Translations under genes and position numbers: made by a program
Assembly: GCF_000763135.2 (NCBI RefSeq)
Contig: NZ_JRPR02000006.1
Span: forward strand, 44,734 to 108,733
DNA length: 64,000 nt
Direction: 5' to 3'
DNA from: Helicobacter jaachi
GTDB taxonomy: Bacteria; Campylobacterota; Campylobacteria; Campylobacterales; Helicobacteraceae
The notes under the pieces: generated by a model
Seen by the model: the letters and a program-made list of their open reading frames with translations, nothing else
Told to the model about the DNA's origin: nothing
Database searches by the model: none
Shown here: positions 45,691 to 54,911 of the stretch, piece by piece
Position numbering within the stretch: the stretch's first letter is position 1
Layout of the letters: every line of letters begins with the position of its first letter

Positions 45691-47784
45691 CTAGCTTTCT
45701 TTAAGCATTCTTTTGGCAAGCTTTTTAGCTTTGCTCACTTCGTCGTTACGCACAGAATCTCCATAGATAGCATTCACATATTCTTCATAAGCAAGCTGTG
45801 AATTAAAGGGCTTTTGTGTATTTGAGACCTTTTGATACTCGCCATTACTTTGCAATTCATACATCTGCACATTATCATTAAGCTGCATTTGCAAAATCTC
45901 CATAAGCCGCTTGCTAATTTGTGGATTGAGGCTTGGAGTGAGCAGTTCTACACGTCTTTCAAGGTTTCTTGGCATAATATCTGCTGAAGCAAAATACACG
46001 CTCACACTATCGTGTTTAAAGTAGTATATTCTGGCATGCTCAAGGTATTTACCAACAATTGAATACACGCGGATATTTTCGCTCACACCCTTCACGCCCG
46101 GTCGCAGCGCACACACGCCACGCACGATTAAATCAACACTTACACCTGCCATAGAAGCCCTATACAGCGCGCGTATCACATCAACATCAACAAAAGCATT
46201 TGCTTTCATAATGATACGCCCTTCATTACCCATTTTGATTTCATTTTCAATGAGTTCTAAAATTTTAGGCTTAATTTGTGTAGGCGCCATAAATAAACAA
46301 TCAAGCTTTGTGCGATATGATGAGCCAGTGGAGAGGCTATGAAAGAGCTTAATGGCGTCCTTTGCAAAGGCTTGATTGCAAGTTAAAAGCGATATATCAG
46401 TATAAATTTTTGCCGTGCTTGGATTGTAGTTACCTGTGCTTAAATGCACATATTCTTTAAGCGTGTTGCCAATTTTTTTAATCACTAGCGCAATTTTAGC
46501 ATGCACTTTAAGTCCTGGCACGCCATAAATCACATGCGCGCCTGCAGATTCTAAAGAATGCGCCCAATGCAGATTATTCTCCTCATCAAATCGCGCCTTC
46601 AATTCCACAAGCGCGGTTACTTGCTTATTGTTTTCAGCCGCTTGAATAAGGGCTTTGACAATGGGTGAGTTTTTCCCCACGCGATAGAGCGTCATGCGGA
46701 TTGAAAGCACATCAGGGTCTTTTGCTGCGCTTTGGATAAAATTCACCACAGAATCAAAGCTCTCATAAGGGTGGAATAGCACAATATCATGCCCCTCCAT
46801 TGTGGCTAACACATCGCCATTTACTTGTAATGGTGGGAGGGTTTTAGGGTTAAATGGCGGTGTGGTGAGATGAGCATATGCCTTGCTTCCCACTAATTCC
46901 CACAATCCACTTAAATTAAGAGGAATATTATAAGTGTAAATATCTTTCACATCGACATTTAAATGAGAATTAATAAAATCAAGGAGGCTACTATCCTTAT
47001 CCTCGCCTATTTCTAGCCGAACTACTTCGCCTTTTCTGCGCGTTTTTAAACCCTCGCTCATAATCTCAATAAAATCATCTGCCTCCTCCTCTTCAATCTC
47101 CATATCCGCGTTACGCGTGATTCTAAAAGGCACATAATTAATAATTTCATAATCTCCAAACAACTCATGGGCAAATTCACCCACAATATCCTCCACAGCC
47201 ACAAAAATACCGCTCTCAATCTCCACAAATCGCGAAAGTAAGCGCGAAATCCTCACCATAGCAAATTTAATACTTCCATCTTGCAGGCTCTTTAAGCGCA
47301 ATGCGATGGCAAAACTTAAATTATTTAAATGCGGAAAAGGGTGTGTAGAATCCACAACTACAGGCACAATCACAGGATAAAGATAATTAAGGAAATACTC
47401 ACTTAACTGCTTTTTTTGCTCGCTATTTAATTGAGAAACGCGCTTAATATGCATACCTTCTTTGGCTAGCCCGCTTTGTATATCTTTAAAAGTCGCCTCA
47501 AGCACGCGCTTTTCTTTATCAAGGTATTCTCTTATACTCTTAAGCTGCTGCAGTGGCGTTAGCCTATCTGCGCCTACTTCGGTAATGCCGCTTGCATAAA
47601 GTCGCTTTAACCCTGCTACACGTATCATATAAAACTCATCAAGATTTGTGCCATAAATAGCTACAAATTTTAATCGCTCAAGCAGCGGAATATGCGTATT
47701 TTTCGCCTCATTTAGCACGCGCGTATTAAATTTAAGCCAAGATAGCTCGCGATTAAAATACAGCTTAGAATCATTGATAGTCAT
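45691..47784 (-). CDS. ppk: Polyphosphate kinase 1
   Basis: Ppk makes and degrades inorganic polyphosphate from ATP. 697 residues: N-terminal LYFNRELSWLKFNTRVLNEA, then the two phospholipase-D-like domains with the active His regions GVPGLKVHAKIALV (His autophosphorylated in the family, with HLSTGNYNPSTAKIYTD following) and LEHARIYYF...SADIMPRNLERRVELL. It is of ordinary length and appears monocistronic. The gene ends against tRNA-Arg with almost no spacer. Confidence 0.96.
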   Translation of the reverse strand: MTINDSKLYFNRELSWLKFNTRVLNEAKNTHIPLLERLKFVAIYGTNLDEFYMIRVAGLKRLYASGITEVGADRLTPLQQLKSIREYLDKEKRVLEATFKDIQSGLAKEGMHIKRVSQLNSEQKKQLSEYFLNYLYPVIVPVVVDSTHPFPHLNNLSFAIALRLKSLQDGSIKFAMVRISRLLSRFVEIESGIFVAVEDIVGEFAHELFGDYEIINYVPFRITRNADMEIEEEEADDFIEIMSEGLKTRRKGEVVRLEIGEDKDSSLLDFINSHLNVDVKDIYTYNIPLNLSGLWELVGSKAYAHLTTPPFNPKTLPPLQVNGDVLATMEGHDIVLFHPYESFDSVVNFIQSAAKDPDVLSIRMTLYRVGKNSPIVKALIQAAENNKQVTALVELKARFDEENNLHWAHSLESAGAHVIYGVPGLKVHAKIALVIKKIGNTLKEYVHLSTGNYNPSTAKIYTDISLLTCNQAFAKDAIKLFHSLSTGSSYRTKLDCLFMAPTQIKPKILELIENEIKMGNEGRIIMKANAFVDVDVIRALYRASMAGVSVDLIVRGVCALRPGVKGVSENIRVYSIVGKYLEHARIYYFKHDSVSVYFASADIMPRNLERRVELLTPSLNPQISKRLMEILQMQLNDNVQMYELQSNGEYQKVSNTQKPFNSQLAYEEYVNAIYGDSVRNDEVSKAKKLAKRMLKES

Positions 47785-48013
47785 ATTACCCCCTTATACG
47801 ATAAGATTGTGTGAAATGCCGCGCAATTGTATGCCTTAAACTCGTCCTTAATTATCCCTAAGATAGGCTTGATTTTACCCCAAAATTAGCTTAAAAGCCT
47901 GCTTAAGAGATTTAATTTTTACAAAGTTTCTGCCATTGTGGCAAAATTGTTTCAATTTTTAAATCAGATTCTGTAATTTAGCCATCTTTTTGCATGGATA
48001 GTAAATAACATTT

Positions 48014-48022
48014 TGCTATAAT
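48014..48022 (+). promoter_or_regulatory. Extended -10 promoter of the outer-membrane protein gene
   Basis: TTTGCTATAAT holds TG-n-TATAAT (TATAAT 48017-48022), about 30 bp upstream of the start codons. Confidence 0.55.
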
Positions 48023-48054
48023 GCCCTCCATTTTCACAAAAAAAGGAGATGATG

Positions 48055-48576
48055 ATGAAAAAATACTTGCTTTCCCTGTTGTGCGCTGCAACGCTTGGCG
48101 CAAATGCGTATGCTGTGGGGCTTATGGGATTTGAAGTAAGCCCAGAAATTGGTCTTGCCGCAGGGCAGACAAAGGCTTCCACAAATGCAAACGATGTGAC
48201 ATTCACAGATTATGGTGCATTTGGGCGTATATGGCTTGGCGCACTTGATTTTGTGGTAGCTCCACAAGTCAAATATGACTTTAATCGCCATTCTGCTAGC
48301 GATACGACATTTAAAAACCTCCAATATGGTCTATCTGCAGGATTTAACATTGGGCTTATAATCGCACGCTTAACGCCTTATGTGGGAGTGAACTACTCAA
48401 GCTTTGATAAAAGTTTTAAAGACACCACTTCCTACAATGCAGGCCTAAAGCTCAAATTTGACCTTATTCCTATTTCTCTTGGCTTGCTTTACACTTATCA
48501 AAATCCAGAATTTAAGGTTGTTGATGAAAAGCAAAAAATGCAAAGCATTCAGGCACTCATTGGCTTGCATTTTTAA
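48055..48576 (+). CDS. Small outer-membrane beta-barrel protein
   Basis: About 173 residues: signal peptide KKYLLSLLCAATLGANAYA followed by an eight-stranded barrel pattern of alternating residues (VSPEIGLAAGQTK, FGRIWLGALDFVVAPQVKYDF, YGLSAGFNIGLIIARLTPYVGVNY, AGLKLKFDLIPISLGLLYTY) ending in IGLHF with a terminal Phe. It resembles small OmpW/OmpA-like barrels. Function unknown. Three ATGs in a row follow AAAGGAG; the third (48055) gives the best spacing and a normal signal peptide. Confidence 0.82.
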   Translation: MKKYLLSLLCAATLGANAYAVGLMGFEVSPEIGLAAGQTKASTNANDVTFTDYGAFGRIWLGALDFVVAPQVKYDFNRHSASDTTFKNLQYGLSAGFNIGLIIARLTPYVGVNYSSFDKSFKDTTSYNAGLKLKFDLIPISLGLLYTYQNPEFKVVDEKQKMQSIQALIGLHF

Positions 48577-48611
48577 GCCCACACTTTTAATCTTTATTTA
48601 ATATTTGCGCG

Positions 48612-48638
48612 CTAGATTCTGTAATTTATAGAATCTAG
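48612..48638. terminator. Inverted motif pair after the outer-membrane protein gene
   Basis: CTAGATTCT (48612-48620) and AGAATCTAG (48630-48638) form 9-bp arms with a 9-nt loop, 36 bp after the stop and 25 bp before ubiD. No long T-run follows, so it is at most a weak terminator. Confidence 0.4.
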
Positions 48639-48663
48639 GCGATATCTTTGTCAAGGTATTTTT

Positions 48664-50508
48664 ATGGCGTTAGATTCTCCCCAACTCATCGCATTTTTAC
48701 AATCTCATAACGAACTTACTATCATTGATGAGCCACTTGATATTTACCTTGAAATCCCCCAACTTGCCTATATTGAGGTTAAAAAACCTACCAGCAAAGC
48801 CCTGCTTTTCACCCGCCCTATATGCAAAAAAAGTGGTAAAACATTTGATATTCCCGTGCTTATGAATGTTTTTGGCTCGCAAAAAAGGCTTGAACTTATC
48901 GTTAATAAACCCATTCCCTCCATAGCGCGCCATATACAGAATCTCCTCCAATTTAGCCCACCAAAGGGCATAAAACAAATATGGCATAAGCTTAAAGAGC
49001 TTTATGCGCTGCGCTCCGTATTTCCTAAATATAGTAAAAAAAGAGGACTTTGCCAAGAAATTATTTTTAAAGATGAGCATATTAATCTTTTTGATTTACC
49101 TATACTCACGACTTGGGAGCGCGATGGAGGGGCGTTTATCACTATGGGGCAAGTTTATACGCAAAATCTTCAAGGCACGCAAAAAAATCTAGGTATGTAT
49201 CGCTTGCAAGTCTATGATGAGAAGCATTTGGGGTTGCATTGGCAGATTCATAAAGATTCTCAACATTTCTTTCATGAGTATAAACAGGCCAAACAAAAAA
49301 TGCCTGTGAGCATCGCGCTAGGCGGAGACCCGCTATATATTTGGTGTGGGCAGGCTCCGCTGCCTTTAGGCATTTTTGAGCTTATGCTCTATGGCTTTAT
49401 CCGCGAGCATAAGCCCTTGCTGTGCCAATGCGTTACTAATGGGCTTTTTGTGCCTTATGATGTGGATATTGTGATTGAGGGCTGGGTAGATACGGCGCAA
49501 ATGCGCGATGAAGGACCTTTTGGCGACCATACTGGATTCTATACGCCCATTGAGCCATATCCTGTGCTTGAGGTGAGCGCTATTACGATGAGAAAAAAGC
49601 CTATTTTCCCCGCCACAATCGTTGGCAAGCCACCTTTAGAGGATAAATATATGGGCTATTTGACAGAGCGCGTGTTTTTACCGCTTTTGCAAACCACCGC
49701 ACATGGTTTAATAGACTATCATATGCCTGAAAATGGCGTTTTTCACAATCTTATTTTTGCCAAAATTAAGCCAGAATATCCCTCACATAGCAAGCAGATT
49801 ATGCATAATTTTTGGGGTGTGGGGCAAATGAGCTTTGTAAAGCATGCCATTTTTGTTGATGAGCATGCGCCGCATTTGGAGGATTATGAGGCTTTAGGTA
49901 ATTATATTTTGGAGCGATTTTCACCGCGCAATGTGCTTATCACAGAGGGCATTTGCGATGCGCTAGACCACGCAAGCCCGCATTTTGCGCACGGAGGAAA
50001 ACTCGGCATTGAAGCTATAGAAAAAGTGCATAAACCTACATTTAAAGCTCTTGATGATAATGCTTTATGGAATCTGCTTGCCCCACTTTGCCCGCAGGCT
50101 CGCGCACTTAAGCAATATTTTGCTCACAGCATTAATCCTATTTGCATTGTTAGTATAAACAAACAAGGTAATGTCTTTAGTGCGCTTAATGCTCATTTGA
50201 GCGCGTTTGAGGCGCTAAAAGACTGCCTTAGTATTATTATCTTTGTTGATTCGCATAAAAATAATCTAGATAATCCCTATATGCTCACTTGGCGCATTGT
50301 GAATAATATCGATGCTAAACGCGATGTGCTTATCACGCCTCATCTAATATTTATTGATGCAACGGATAAAGGCGCTTGTGATGGGCATTTGCGCGAATGG
50401 CCACTTGATACAAACTGCACAGAATCTGTCATTGCCACACTGCGCGAAAAAGGCTTGCTTCAGGGCGTAGATTCTGTATTTTTGGAACGATTTGGGATTT
50501 TGCATTGA
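48664..50508 (+). CDS. UbiD-family decarboxylase (probably menaquinone pathway)
   Basis: 614 residues of the UbiD family of prenylated-FMN decarboxylases. Signatures: WERDGGAFITMGQVYT, LGMYRLQVYDEKHLGLHWQIHKD, IALGGDPLYIWCGQAPLP, the catalytic DEGPFGDHTGFYTP with the E-x-D type acid residues, and PEYPSHSKQIMHNFWGVGQMSFVKH. In Campylobacterota, which use the futalosine route, a UbiD-like enzyme is linked to menaquinone synthesis, and that is the likely role. It requires the UbiX-made cofactor. It sits between the outer-membrane protein and rplM, without an obvious operon partner. Confidence 0.9.
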   Translation: MALDSPQLIAFLQSHNELTIIDEPLDIYLEIPQLAYIEVKKPTSKALLFTRPICKKSGKTFDIPVLMNVFGSQKRLELIVNKPIPSIARHIQNLLQFSPPKGIKQIWHKLKELYALRSVFPKYSKKRGLCQEIIFKDEHINLFDLPILTTWERDGGAFITMGQVYTQNLQGTQKNLGMYRLQVYDEKHLGLHWQIHKDSQHFFHEYKQAKQKMPVSIALGGDPLYIWCGQAPLPLGIFELMLYGFIREHKPLLCQCVTNGLFVPYDVDIVIEGWVDTAQMRDEGPFGDHTGFYTPIEPYPVLEVSAITMRKKPIFPATIVGKPPLEDKYMGYLTERVFLPLLQTTAHGLIDYHMPENGVFHNLIFAKIKPEYPSHSKQIMHNFWGVGQMSFVKHAIFVDEHAPHLEDYEALGNYILERFSPRNVLITEGICDALDHASPHFAHGGKLGIEAIEKVHKPTFKALDDNALWNLLAPLCPQARALKQYFAHSINPICIVSINKQGNVFSALNAHLSAFEALKDCLSIIIFVDSHKNNLDNPYMLTWRIVNNIDAKRDVLITPHLIFIDATDKGACDGHLREWPLDTNCTESVIATLREKGLLQGVDSVFLERFGILH

Positions 50509-50646
50509 AATTTGGGTATCTATACAGAATCTACTCGCAAAAATGATGAAATTAAATTTAAATATAACTTAAATTCAGTGTATCTTAAGAAATTAGATTC
50601 TATAATCGCGGCTTTCAAATTTAGAATCTTCGTTCAAGGAAACGCA
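50509..50646 (+). promoter_or_regulatory. rplM leader with motif-derived -10 region
   Basis: The 138-bp gap upstream of rplM is open in the rplM frame but has no supported start. It holds AGATTCTATAATCG at about 50596, where the motif creates a perfect TATAAT. Transcription from there would leave a leader of about 35 nt. AAGGA lies 6 nt before the ATG. Confidence 0.4.
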
Positions 50647-51075
50647 ATGGAAATGACAAAAATAGCAACGCAAAATGACATCAATCGTCAATGGGTTGTG
50701 CTTGATGCTAAAGATAAGGTGTTTGGGCGTCTTATCACCGAAGTGGCTACACTTTTGCGCGGCAAGCATAAGCCCTGCTTTACACCGCATATTGACTGCG
50801 GGGACTTTGTGGTGATTATAAATGCTACAAGTGTGAAATTTACAGGCTCAAAGCTTGATGATAAAGAATATTTCACGCATTCAGGCTATTTTGGCAGCAC
50901 AAAAAGTAAAACGCTGCAAGATATGCTAGAAAACAATCCAGAAAAGCTCTATCATCTAGCCGTGCGCGGAATGCTTCCTAAAAATAAGCTTGGGCGCGCT
51001 ATGCTTAAAAAGCTTAAAGTTTATCGTGGCAGCGAGCACCCACATAACGCTCAAATTGCTAAAAATTCTAAGTAA
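50647..51075 (+). CDS. rplM: 50S ribosomal protein L13
   Basis: 142 residues: QWVVLDAKDKVFGRLITEVATLLRGKHKP, GDFVVIINATSVKFTG, LAVRGMLPKNKLGRAMLKKLKVY and the end SEHPHNAQ are typical of L13. ATG 50647 is chosen because AAGGA is 6 nt upstream and the size fits. It is followed 12 nt later by rpsI, the conserved rplM-rpsI operon. Confidence 0.97.
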   Translation: MEMTKIATQNDINRQWVVLDAKDKVFGRLITEVATLLRGKHKPCFTPHIDCGDFVVIINATSVKFTGSKLDDKEYFTHSGYFGSTKSKTLQDMLENNPEKLYHLAVRGMLPKNKLGRAMLKKLKVYRGSEHPHNAQIAKNSK

Positions 51076-51087
51076 TAAAGGTATCTT

Positions 51088-51477
51088 ATGGCAAAAGTTT
51101 ATGCAACAGGAAAGAGAAAAACAGCAGTCGCAAAGGTTTGGCTAAGTTCGGGCAGCGGTAAGCTCACTATCAATGGACAAACGCTCAATGAATGGCTAGG
51201 CGGGCATGAGGCTATTAAAATGAAGGTTATGCAGCCGCTTATCCTCACGCAACAAGAAAAGTCTGTGGATATTCGCGCTGTAACGCTTGGTGGTGGATAT
51301 TCTGCTCAAGCTGAAGCCTTAAGGCATGGTATTTCAAAGGCACTTAATAGCTATGATATTGCATTTAGGGCTATTCTTAAACCAAAAGGGCTTTTAACTC
51401 GCGATTCACGCGTGGTTGAGCGTAAAAAATATGGTAAAAGAAAGGCACGCCGCAGCCCGCAATTCTCAAAGAGGTAA
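51088..51477 (+). CDS. rpsI: 30S ribosomal protein S9
   Basis: 129 residues: [15 protein letters not shown] at the N-terminus, [22 protein letters not shown] in the middle, and the basic C-terminal tail ending RRSPQFSKR that reaches the decoding site. It follows rplM by 12 nt. Confidence 0.97.
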   Translation: MAKVYATGKRKTAVAKVWLSSGSGKLTINGQTLNEWLGGHEAIKMKVMQPLILTQQEKSVDIRAVTLGGGYSAQAEALRHGISKALNSYDIAFRAILKPKGLLTRDSRVVERKKYGKRKARRSPQFSKR

Positions 51478-51484
51478 TATCGCT

Positions 51485-52105
51485 GTGGATATTCTCTCTC
51501 AAAGCTTTGGCGAATATCAAACAAATTGCTATATTTGCAAACTGCCTCAAGGAGAGATTGTCATCGATGCGGGTATGGGTGCGTATGAGTGGGTTATAGA
51601 ATCTGCTCCTAAGCCCCTTGCCTTTCTTAATACACATGGGCATTTTGACCACATTTGGAGTAATGCCGCGCTCAAATCCCACTTCCCTACCATACCGCTT
51701 GTATGTCCCTCACTTGATGCGTTTATGTTAGAATCTGATTGCTTTCATACAGGCATTACGCCTAGCAAACCAGATATTCTTACACAATGCAACAAAAATG
51801 CGCAAACACTCAACTTTAATGGCGTAGAGGTAACCTTTTGGCATTTTCCCGGGCATACGCCGGGCTGCTCTATTGTAGAGATTGAGGGGGAAATTTTTAG
51901 CGGAGATTTTATCTTTTATCGCTCTATTGGGCGTAGTGATTTCCCCTATTCTAGCGTGGCTGATATGAAAAACTCGCTTGAGCGATTTAGAGCGCTCCCT
52001 AGTGAAACAAATAAACCAATTCACCCTGGCCATGGTATTTCAACAAACCTGCTTGATGAGCAGCACAATGCGACATTATGGATAACATACTTAAACGAAG
52101 GCTAG
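51485..52105 (+). CDS. MBL-fold metallo-hydrolase (glyoxalase II-like)
   Basis: About 206 residues with metal-binding motifs HGHFDHIW (HxHxDH), HFPGHTPGCSIVEI, a GDFIFYRSIGRSDFPYS Asp ligand region and HPGHG. The small size and sequence look like the glyoxalase II-like group of one-domain hydrolases that act on thioesters; the substrate is unknown. It begins 7 nt after the rpsI stop. GTG 51485 is chosen because AGAGG is upstream and the longer frame would overlap rpsI by 60 nt. Confidence 0.85.
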   Translation: MDILSQSFGEYQTNCYICKLPQGEIVIDAGMGAYEWVIESAPKPLAFLNTHGHFDHIWSNAALKSHFPTIPLVCPSLDAFMLESDCFHTGITPSKPDILTQCNKNAQTLNFNGVEVTFWHFPGHTPGCSIVEIEGEIFSGDFIFYRSIGRSDFPYSSVADMKNSLERFRALPSETNKPIHPGHGISTNLLDEQHNATLWITYLNEG

Positions 52106-52156
52106 GAATATTTTTTGCTTTTTTCATATAAATAATCTACATATAAAGAGGTGCTT

Positions 52157-52927
52157 ATGGATTTAACGACCATCTTAGGGCTACTAGGAGCGATTGCAAG
52201 TCTCTCAATAGGCGACTTTTTGGAGGGTGGTAACCCCATACACCTTATCCACATAAGCTCACTTATCATCATTATCCCCACAGCCTTTTGCGCGGCTATG
52301 TCAAGCACGCATGGCACACATGTTAAGGGCGCATTGAAAGAGTTAAAACTTGTTTTTGGTGGGAGCAAAGTCAATTTGAATGAAACCATACGCACGATTG
52401 TGGAGCTATCCACACTTGCTAGAAAAGATGGTGTGCTATCACTTGAGGGCAAAGCAGCTCAGATTGAAGATGATTTTTTGCGTCAAGCACTCTCAATGAT
52501 TATCGATGGGCGTGATGCAAGCGCAGTGCGCGAAGATATGGAGGTGCAAATAGAATCTTTGGAGGAGTATTATCATGGCTCGGCGCATTTTTGGGTAACC
52601 TATGCTGAGACTTGCCCTACAATGGGACTTGTGGGTGCGGTTATGGGGCTTATGCTCGCCTTACAGCTCCTTGATGACCCAAAGGCTATGGCAGCGGGGA
52701 TTGCAGGTGCATTTACCGCTACTGTTACGGGGATTTTCTGCTCATATGCGCTCTTTGGACCTTGGGGACATAAAATGATTTCTAAAAGTAAAGATGTGCT
52801 AAGAGAGCGCACGGTGATATTAGAGGGCGTTGTGGGCATTGCAAATGGCGATAACCCGCGCAATCTCGAGGAAAAGTTGCTTGGATTTATCCCACCGGGC
52901 GAACCTAAAATCTCACAATTTGAATAA
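52157..52927 (+). CDS. motA: Flagellar motor stator protein MotA
   Basis: 256 residues, four membrane helices: two near the N-terminus (to about residue 48) and two in the second half, with the cytoplasmic loop containing RKDGVLSLEGKA and LRQALSMIIDGRD that contacts FliG, then TYAETCPTMGLVGAVMGLMLAL with the channel Pro. With MotB it forms the proton-driven stator. AAAGAGGT precedes the ATG. motB begins 11 nt after it. Confidence 0.96.
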   Translation: MDLTTILGLLGAIASLSIGDFLEGGNPIHLIHISSLIIIIPTAFCAAMSSTHGTHVKGALKELKLVFGGSKVNLNETIRTIVELSTLARKDGVLSLEGKAAQIEDDFLRQALSMIIDGRDASAVREDMEVQIESLEEYYHGSAHFWVTYAETCPTMGLVGAVMGLMLALQLLDDPKAMAAGIAGAFTATVTGIFCSYALFGPWGHKMISKSKDVLRERTVILEGVVGIANGDNPRNLEEKLLGFIPPGEPKISQFE

Positions 52928-52938
52928 AGAGTATCACA

Positions 52939-53691
52939 ATGGCTAAAAAGAAAAAATGCCCAGAATGTCCAGCAGGGGAAAAGTGGGCTGTCCCTTATGC
53001 GGACTTTCTCTCTTTGCTTTTGGCGTTATTTATCGCATTGTGGGCGATTTCATCAACAAGCCAAGCAGATTCTGAAGCGCTTAAAACCGAGTTTGTCAAA
53101 ATTTTTGACTTCACACTCACCACGCCTCTCCCCTCAAATGAAGAGGACATTAATGAAAATGAAGTAGAAAATGAAAGCGGCGCATCAAGTCAAGTTTCAT
53201 CAGTAACCACAGCCGAAATCCAAAAAATGGCGGAGGAAGGCGGCATTTTGGAGCAAATGGAAATGGGTATGTCACTGCGATTGCCCTCAAATTTATTCTT
53301 TGAAGCTGGCAGCGCAGAGATTGAAAATAGCGATGTGTATTTGTATTTGCAGCGTATGAGCGCGATTATTAAAAAACTGCCCGAGTATGTTAAAATCGAT
53401 GTGCGCGGCTATACTGATAATTCCCCATTGCCTGTAGGCTCGCGCTATAAGGACAATTATGAGCTTTCATCGGCGCGAAGTTTAAGTGTGATGAAAAATC
53501 TTATTAAAAATGGTATTTCGCCTGAACGCATTTCATTTTCCGGCTATGGCGAGCATCAAGCTGTCGCGCCTAATGACACTGCCATTAATCGCGCAAAAAA
53601 TAATCGTGTGGAAATATTTTTCTTTGTCGACCCAAAAGATGCTCCAGCCACACAATCAATCTTAGAGGAGACCTTACAAAAGCAGCAGTAG
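52939..53691 (+). CDS. motB: Flagellar motor stator protein MotB
   Basis: 250 residues: a short cytoplasmic start KKKKCPECPAG, one helix with the proton-binding Asp in WAVPYADFLSLLLALFIALWA, a Glu-rich plug/linker region, and a periplasmic OmpA-like domain that anchors to peptidoglycan (VKIDVRGYTDNSPLP, LSSARSLSVMKNLI, RISFSGYGEHQAV, NRAKNNRVEIFF). It ends 34 bp before the dispersed element. Confidence 0.96.
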   Translation: MAKKKKCPECPAGEKWAVPYADFLSLLLALFIALWAISSTSQADSEALKTEFVKIFDFTLTTPLPSNEEDINENEVENESGASSQVSSVTTAEIQKMAEEGGILEQMEMGMSLRLPSNLFFEAGSAEIENSDVYLYLQRMSAIIKKLPEYVKIDVRGYTDNSPLPVGSRYKDNYELSSARSLSVMKNLIKNGISPERISFSGYGEHQAVAPNDTAINRAKNNRVEIFFFVDPKDAPATQSILEETLQKQQ

Positions 53692-53724
53692 CGCGACTTT
53701 AGCCTTTAGGTGTGTGTATATTTA

Positions 53725-53873
53725 TAGAATCTAACCTCAAAAAATAAGTTGATAGATGCTTAAAGCAGCTATAACTTTATACTTTAGGCGTTTGAGGGCA
53801 ATTCACTTGCCAGCAAACAAGACCGTGCGGCTTTTGTGCTAGCAAAAGCAACAGCGCGGAATTATAGAATCTA
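53725..53873 (+). repeat. Dispersed structured element, copy C
   Basis: It is bounded by TAGAATCTA at both ends. The first hairpin has AAGTTGATAG...CTATAACTT with TGCT/AGCA, and the distal hairpin has CCGTGC/GCGCGG arms around GCTTTT...AAAAGC. It lies between convergent motB and acpS, and its right end is one arm of the 14-bp inverted pair at 53861-53904. Confidence 0.85.
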
Positions 53874-53904
53874 GGCTTGCGATGAATACGCTAGATTCTA
53901 TAAT
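53861..53904. terminator. 14-bp inverted motif pair between convergent motB and acpS
   Basis: ATTATAGAATCTAG (53861-53874) and CTAGATTCTATAAT (53891-53904) are perfect complements with a 16-nt loop. The position, 8 bp before the acpS stop codon on the other strand, suits a bidirectional terminator for acpS, although no clear T-run is seen. Confidence 0.5.
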
Positions 53905-53911
53905 ATACACA

Positions 53912-54322
53912 CTAAAGCGCAATTACTGCAGCGATGGCAAATCCCCCATCGTGGCTTATGCTTAGAGCGAGCCTGTTGATATGAAAAGCTTGCATTTTAC
54001 TATCTGCGATATGTATTTGCGGGGCATTTTTGGCATTTTTACTAATGTATATATCTAAGAATGCTAGTTCCTTGCTAATTCCCACGCCCAGTGCCTTAGC
54101 GCAAGCCTCTTTTGCTGCCCAAAATCCCGCCACGCGCGGAATATTATAGCAGCTATCAAAAGATTGGCAAGCCATATTTGCAGATGATACATTTGTGGCA
54201 TTTGCATCACGCTTGCAAAGGGCTATCTCATCTGTATTTAAGAATCTAGCTAGAGCTAGCTCCCCAAATTTATTGATAAAAGCCTGCATACGCGCAATGG
54301 CAATAATATCAATGCCTATCAA
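53912..54322 (-). CDS. acpS: Holo-acyl-carrier-protein synthase AcpS
   Basis: AcpS attaches phosphopantetheine from CoA to acyl carrier protein. 136 residues: IGIDIIAIARM with metal-binding Asp at the N-terminus, and FWAAKEACAKALGVGI, the conserved second motif with Glu and Lys. LSISHDGGFAIAAVIAL closes the fold. A stretch DANATNVSSANMACQSFD near residue 40 is an extra loop relative to shorter family members. It follows fliL by 3 nt. Confidence 0.95.
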   Translation of the reverse strand: MIGIDIIAIARMQAFINKFGELALARFLNTDEIALCKRDANATNVSSANMACQSFDSCYNIPRVAGFWAAKEACAKALGVGISKELAFLDIYISKNAKNAPQIHIADSKMQAFHINRLALSISHDGGFAIAAVIAL

Positions 54323-54325
54323 GCC

Positions 54326-54910
54326 CTAGCTCACCACAAATGCGACAAAAAATACATCACTCACTTTGCCATCGACTAAAAATTCATTGATACGCTTCAC
54401 AATTTCATCTTTTACGCGGTTTTTACCCTTTGCAGTGGCGACATCTTCGATAGATTTTGAAGAGAGAATCTCAATAATTGTATCCTTAAGCATAGGCAGC
54501 TTTTTGTCAAGCTCGGCTTTTGTAGCATTTGCCTTTGCCTCATCTTTATCAAGCTCAAACTGCATGCTTGTTTTAAGATAACGCTTGCCCGTTTGTGTCA
54601 TGAGATTTACAGTTATATCAATAGGTCCCTCCACAGGATAGATAAGACCGGGTGAAAATTTATCCGTGCTGCGCACAGAAACCGTATTACCAACGATAAT
54701 CTTAGCCGCCTGCTGTGAGGGGGTAGCCTGCTCTTGCGCTTGTGGAGCGGGAGCAGCGTGTGCTTCTTCATCGCCTCCGCTCATCATCATAGCCACTACT
54801 ATGCCCACCAAAATAAGCAGCACCACCACAATGCCAATCACAACAAACAAAATTGCCTTGTTTTTTTTCTCGCTGCCCTTTTCTGCGGCTGCTTTTTCTT
54901 CTTCTGCCAT
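54326..54910 (-). CDS. fliL: Flagellar basal-body-associated protein FliL
   Basis: 194 residues: charged N-terminus, one membrane helix AILFVVIGIVVVLLILVGIVVAMMM (written here as the span about residues 19-43), an Ala/Gln-rich linker and a periplasmic FliL domain (VEGPIDITVNLMTQTGKRYLKTS, LKDTIIEILSSKSIEDV). FliL stabilises the stator around the motor. It follows rsmD by 1 nt and precedes acpS. Confidence 0.92.
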   Translation of the reverse strand: MAEEEKAAAEKGSEKKNKAILFVVIGIVVVLLILVGIVVAMMMSGGDEEAHAAPAPQAQEQATPSQQAAKIIVGNTVSVRSTDKFSPGLIYPVEGPIDITVNLMTQTGKRYLKTSMQFELDKDEAKANATKAELDKKLPMLKDTIIEILSSKSIEDVATAKGKNRVKDEIVKRINEFLVDGKVSDVFFVAFVVS

Positions 54911-54911
54911 T

